Shown: one piece after another, positions 4,726 through 6,590 of the stretch
Position numbering within the stretch: position 1 is the stretch's first letter
Layout: each line of letters opens with the position of its first letter
Assembly: GCA_937880545.1 (NCBI GenBank)
Contig: CALFKA010000187.1
Coordinates: 1 to 6,590 of the forward strand
Origin: an uncultured Clostridia bacterium
GTDB taxonomy: Bacteria; Bacillota; Clostridia; Peptostreptococcales; Acidaminobacteraceae
Reading direction: 5' to 3'
DNA: 6,590 bases
Translations under genes and position numbers: made by a program
Notes under the pieces: generated by a model
What the model saw: only the letters and a program-made list of their open reading frames with translations
The model's database searches: none
Told to the model about the DNA's origin: nothing

Positions 4726-5550
4726 TTAGGATGCTTCCTCAACGACGGGAAGACCTCCGACTACATGGATGCACTTGGTGGGACATACCTTGGCACATTC
4801 CATGCAGTTGGTACATTTATCATAGTCGATGACCGCTACGTTGTTGATGACGTGGATGGCATCGAACTGACACGCTTTTTCGCAGCGCTTGCAGGCGATA
4901 CAGGCGTTTACACAGTTCTTGCGAACATGCCCGCCGAATTCTTTGTTTTTGCAGTCAACGAAGACAAGCTGGGGTGCAGGCACCATATCGATGATGCTCT
5001 TCGGGCAGGCTTTAACGCATGCCTCACAACCGGTGCATTTGTCCATATCGACGACTGCGACACGGTCTTCATTGACGTGAATAGCATCGAACTTACAGGC
5101 GCGTTCGCAGTCTCCGCCACCCAGGCATCCTTCTTTGCACGCCTTCGGTCCTCCGAGGACAAAGTTCGCGGCTACACACTCATCGAGTCCCTTATAAGTA
5201 AAAGCGTTGACGCAATTGGTGCCACCGTGGCACATGACACGTGCGATCATGCGGGTTTTGGAGGTAAGAGCCCCCATTCCCATGATCGTGGCGACTTTCG
5301 CAGCAACAGCCGGACCGCCAACGGTGCATTTGTCGACCGGGTCACCTCCGACGACTGCCGTTGCATAGTTATTACATCCCGGGTAGCCACAGCCACCACA
5401 GTTGGCTCCGGGGAGCACAGCATTGATCTCTGCAATGCGGGGGTCTTCCTGTACCGCAAATTGTGTCGAGGCAAAGGAGAGAAGTCCGCCGAAGACGAGA
5501 CCAATAGCGCTGAGGCTGAGGACCGGAGTAAGAAGTAAGTTGAGATCCAT
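4726..5550 (-). CDS. rnfB: Rnf electron transport complex subunit B (polyferredoxin)
   Basis: RnfB passes electrons from reduced ferredoxin into the membrane-bound Rnf complex. The 274 residues comprise an N-terminal membrane anchor (about 7-27), then the Fe-S domain typical of RnfB with C51, C54, C59 and C75 (NCGGCGYPGCNNY), then two ferredoxin-like modules. Cysteine groups are C138/C142/C148/C152, C172/C175/C178/C182 (CTGCEACVKACP), C217/C220/C223/C227 and C246/C249/C252/C256 (CTNCMECAKVCP). I count 26 cysteines, enough for about five [4Fe-4S] clusters. ATG at 5550 has GGAGG five bases upstream. It follows rnfA by nine bases and is the last gene of the operon, with a terminator straight after it. 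Length and order fit the clostridial rnfCDGEAB arrangement. Confidence 0.96.
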   Translation of the reverse strand: MDLNLLLTPVLSLSAIGLVFGGLLSFASTQFAVQEDPRIAEINAVLPGANCGGCGYPGCNNYATAVVGGDPVDKCTVGGPAVAAKVATIMGMGALTSKTRMIARVMCHGGTNCVNAFTYKGLDECVAANFVLGGPKACKEGCLGGGDCERACKFDAIHVNEDRVAVVDMDKCTGCEACVKACPKSIIDMVPAPQLVFVDCKNKEFGGHVRKNCVNACIACKRCEKACQFDAIHVINNVAVIDYDKCTNCMECAKVCPTKCIHVVGGLPVVEEAS

Positions 5551-5559
5551 TCGTGCCTC

Positions 5560-6141
5560 CTAAATCATTCCCTGGAAGCCCAGGAAGGCAAACGAGAGAA
5601 GACTTGCCGTAATCAGGGCGATTGGGAAGCCCTTGAAGGGTTCGGGAATATCATTTGATTCCATCTTTTCGCGAATAAAGGCGAAGATGACGATGGCGAG
5701 GGTAAAGCCGACTGCTGCAGCCACACTATGTACTACACTCTGAATCAGATTGAAGTTGTACTGGACATTGAGCAGGGCCACACCCAGAACGGCACAGTTG
5801 GTCGTGATCAGTGGCAGGAAGATGCCCAGCGCTTGATAGAGCGAGGGAAGCACCTTTTTCAGCACGATCTCCACGAACTGCACCAGTGATGCGATGATCA
5901 GGATGTACATGACCACGCGAAGGTATTCGATATTGAAATACTGAAGGATATAGACTTCAGCAAAGTAGGCGAACACACCGGCCATAGCCATGACGAAGAT
6001 GTCGGCCAGTCCGAGTCCGAGCGCCGTCTCCACTTTCTGGGAGATACCGATGAACGAGCAGATCCCTAGAAAGCGTGAAAGGACGAAGTTATTGACCAGG
6101 ATGGCGGATATGATTATGGTAAGTACACTTGCATTTTCCAT
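5560..6141 (-). CDS. rnfA: Rnf electron transport complex subunit A
   Basis: Integral membrane subunit, 193 residues, the usual length for RnfA. It has about six hydrophobic helices and the family signatures NNFVLSRFLGICSFIG (17-32), with C28, and LGIFLPLITTNCAVLG (105-120), with C116. In Rnf and the related Na+-NQR these two cysteines, with their counterparts in RnfE, hold an iron-sulfur cluster at the interface of the two subunits, within the electron path across the membrane. ATG at 6141 is preceded by GGAGG eight bases upstream; the rnfE stop is three bases away, so the genes are translated in tandem. Alternative names from Na+-NQR (NqrE) are less likely given the adjacent RnfB polyferredoxin. 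Confidence 0.96.
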   Translation of the reverse strand: MENASVLTIIISAILVNNFVLSRFLGICSFIGISQKVETALGLGLADIFVMAMAGVFAYFAEVYILQYFNIEYLRVVMYILIIASLVQFVEIVLKKVLPSLYQALGIFLPLITTNCAVLGVALLNVQYNFNLIQSVVHSVAAAVGFTLAIVIFAFIREKMESNDIPEPFKGFPIALITASLLSFAFLGFQGMI

Positions 6142-6144
6142 GGA

Positions 6145-6590
6145 TTACGCCTCCTTCTTCTTGGTCACTTTGTTGATAAGAGCCATCAGCATTCCCATCA
6201 CCAGGAAAGCACCCGGGGGCAAAATCATGGAGATGGTGGCGGGAATCGGAAGCTGGAACAGCGTGGTGCCAAAGATGGTGATGCCACCGGTTCCCAGAAG
6301 TTCTCTGATGAATCCGAGAGAGATCAGAGCAAGGGTAAAGCCAATGCCCATTCCCAGGCCGTCGAGGAGCGAGTCCACTACTCCGTTTTCATAGGCAAAC
6401 GCCTCAGCACGGGCAAGGATGATGCAGTTGACGACGATCAGCGGAATGAAGATGCCCAGCGCTCTGTACAGAGGCGGGACAAATCCTTCCAGAAGCATCT
6501 CGACCACCGATACGAAAGTCGCGATGACGACGATGAATATCGGGATGCGAATTTTGTCCGGGACAATCTTTCAGAGGGAAAGTGCGGCGT
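6145..6590 (-). CDS. rnfE: Rnf electron transport complex subunit E, 5' part outside window, in-frame TGA near the edge
   Basis: The frame ends at TAA 6147-6145. From 6570 down it reads 141 residues beginning KIVPDKIRIPIFIVVIATFV and including ALGIFIPLIVVNCIILARAEAF, the RnfE signature with its cluster cysteine, then GLGMGIGFTLALISLGFIREL and a basic end. RnfE is homologous to RnfA and pairs with it in the membrane; full length is about 200 residues, so roughly 55 are missing or outside. At 6573-6571 the same frame has TGA where relatives usually have arginine or lysine before KIxP. The five codons beyond it (A-A-L-S-L) are still plausible coding. Annotators may therefore start a shortened gene at GTG 6507, but that would begin inside a membrane helix and has no clear RBS. 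A nonsense mutation, frameshift or sequence error are the options. Confidence 0.85.

Noticed and set aside
4693..5538. Long plus-strand open frame (281 codons) opposite rnfB
   Set aside because: It is the antisense shadow of a gene with unmistakable ferredoxin cysteine motifs and has no RBS or family resemblance.

Overview
The window looks like the chromosome of an anaerobic, moderate-GC Bacillota, most likely of the class Clostridia. This rests on the rnfE-rnfA-rnfB tail of an Rnf ion-translocating ferredoxin:NAD+ oxidoreductase operon, a DUF4364-type winged-helix protein (a family I know mainly from Clostridia), strong AGGAGG ribosome binding sites and sigma-A-type promoters. I cannot name the species.

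Layout. Positions 1-634 (-) hold a CPBP/CAAX-type intramembrane protease cut by the window edge. Diverging from it, 702-1547 (+) encodes a protein that aligns along its length with aspartate-semialdehyde dehydrogenase but lacks the catalytic and nucleotide-binding residues, so it is probably a pseudoenzyme like USG-1. A symmetrical hairpin at 1541-1564 contains the stop codons of this gene and of the convergent thyX. thyX (1558-2271) and hpt (2274-2792) form a tight nucleotide-metabolism operon on the minus strand. Upstream of a terminator (2842-2863) lies 2866-3606 (-), which resembles a REP-associated Y1/HUH transposase with a DnaA-like C-terminal helix-turn-helix but seems to have lost the HUH motif and the catalytic tyrosine. 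Its promoter is overlapped by two palindromes. Just upstream, 3687-3806 (-) is a 39-codon TTG-started gene for a single-pass membrane protein that is easy to miss. Diverging from it, 3883-4398 (+) is the DUF4364-like regulator. A gene-poor 327-bp stretch follows, ending in a strong terminator for the Rnf operon.

The right-hand third is rnfB (4726-5550), rnfA (5560-6141) and the 3' part of rnfE (6145 to the edge), all on the minus strand in the usual E-A-B order. The visible rnfE frame has an in-frame TGA at 6571-6573, 18 bases from the window end.

How it fits together: Rnf couples electron transfer between ferredoxin and NAD+ to ion pumping; Hpt and ThyX supply purine nucleotides and dTMP. 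The least ordinary content is in the middle: two apparent pseudoenzymes, a tiny membrane protein, and promoters overlapped by inverted repeats. I see no CRISPR array, tRNA, rRNA or intact insertion sequence.
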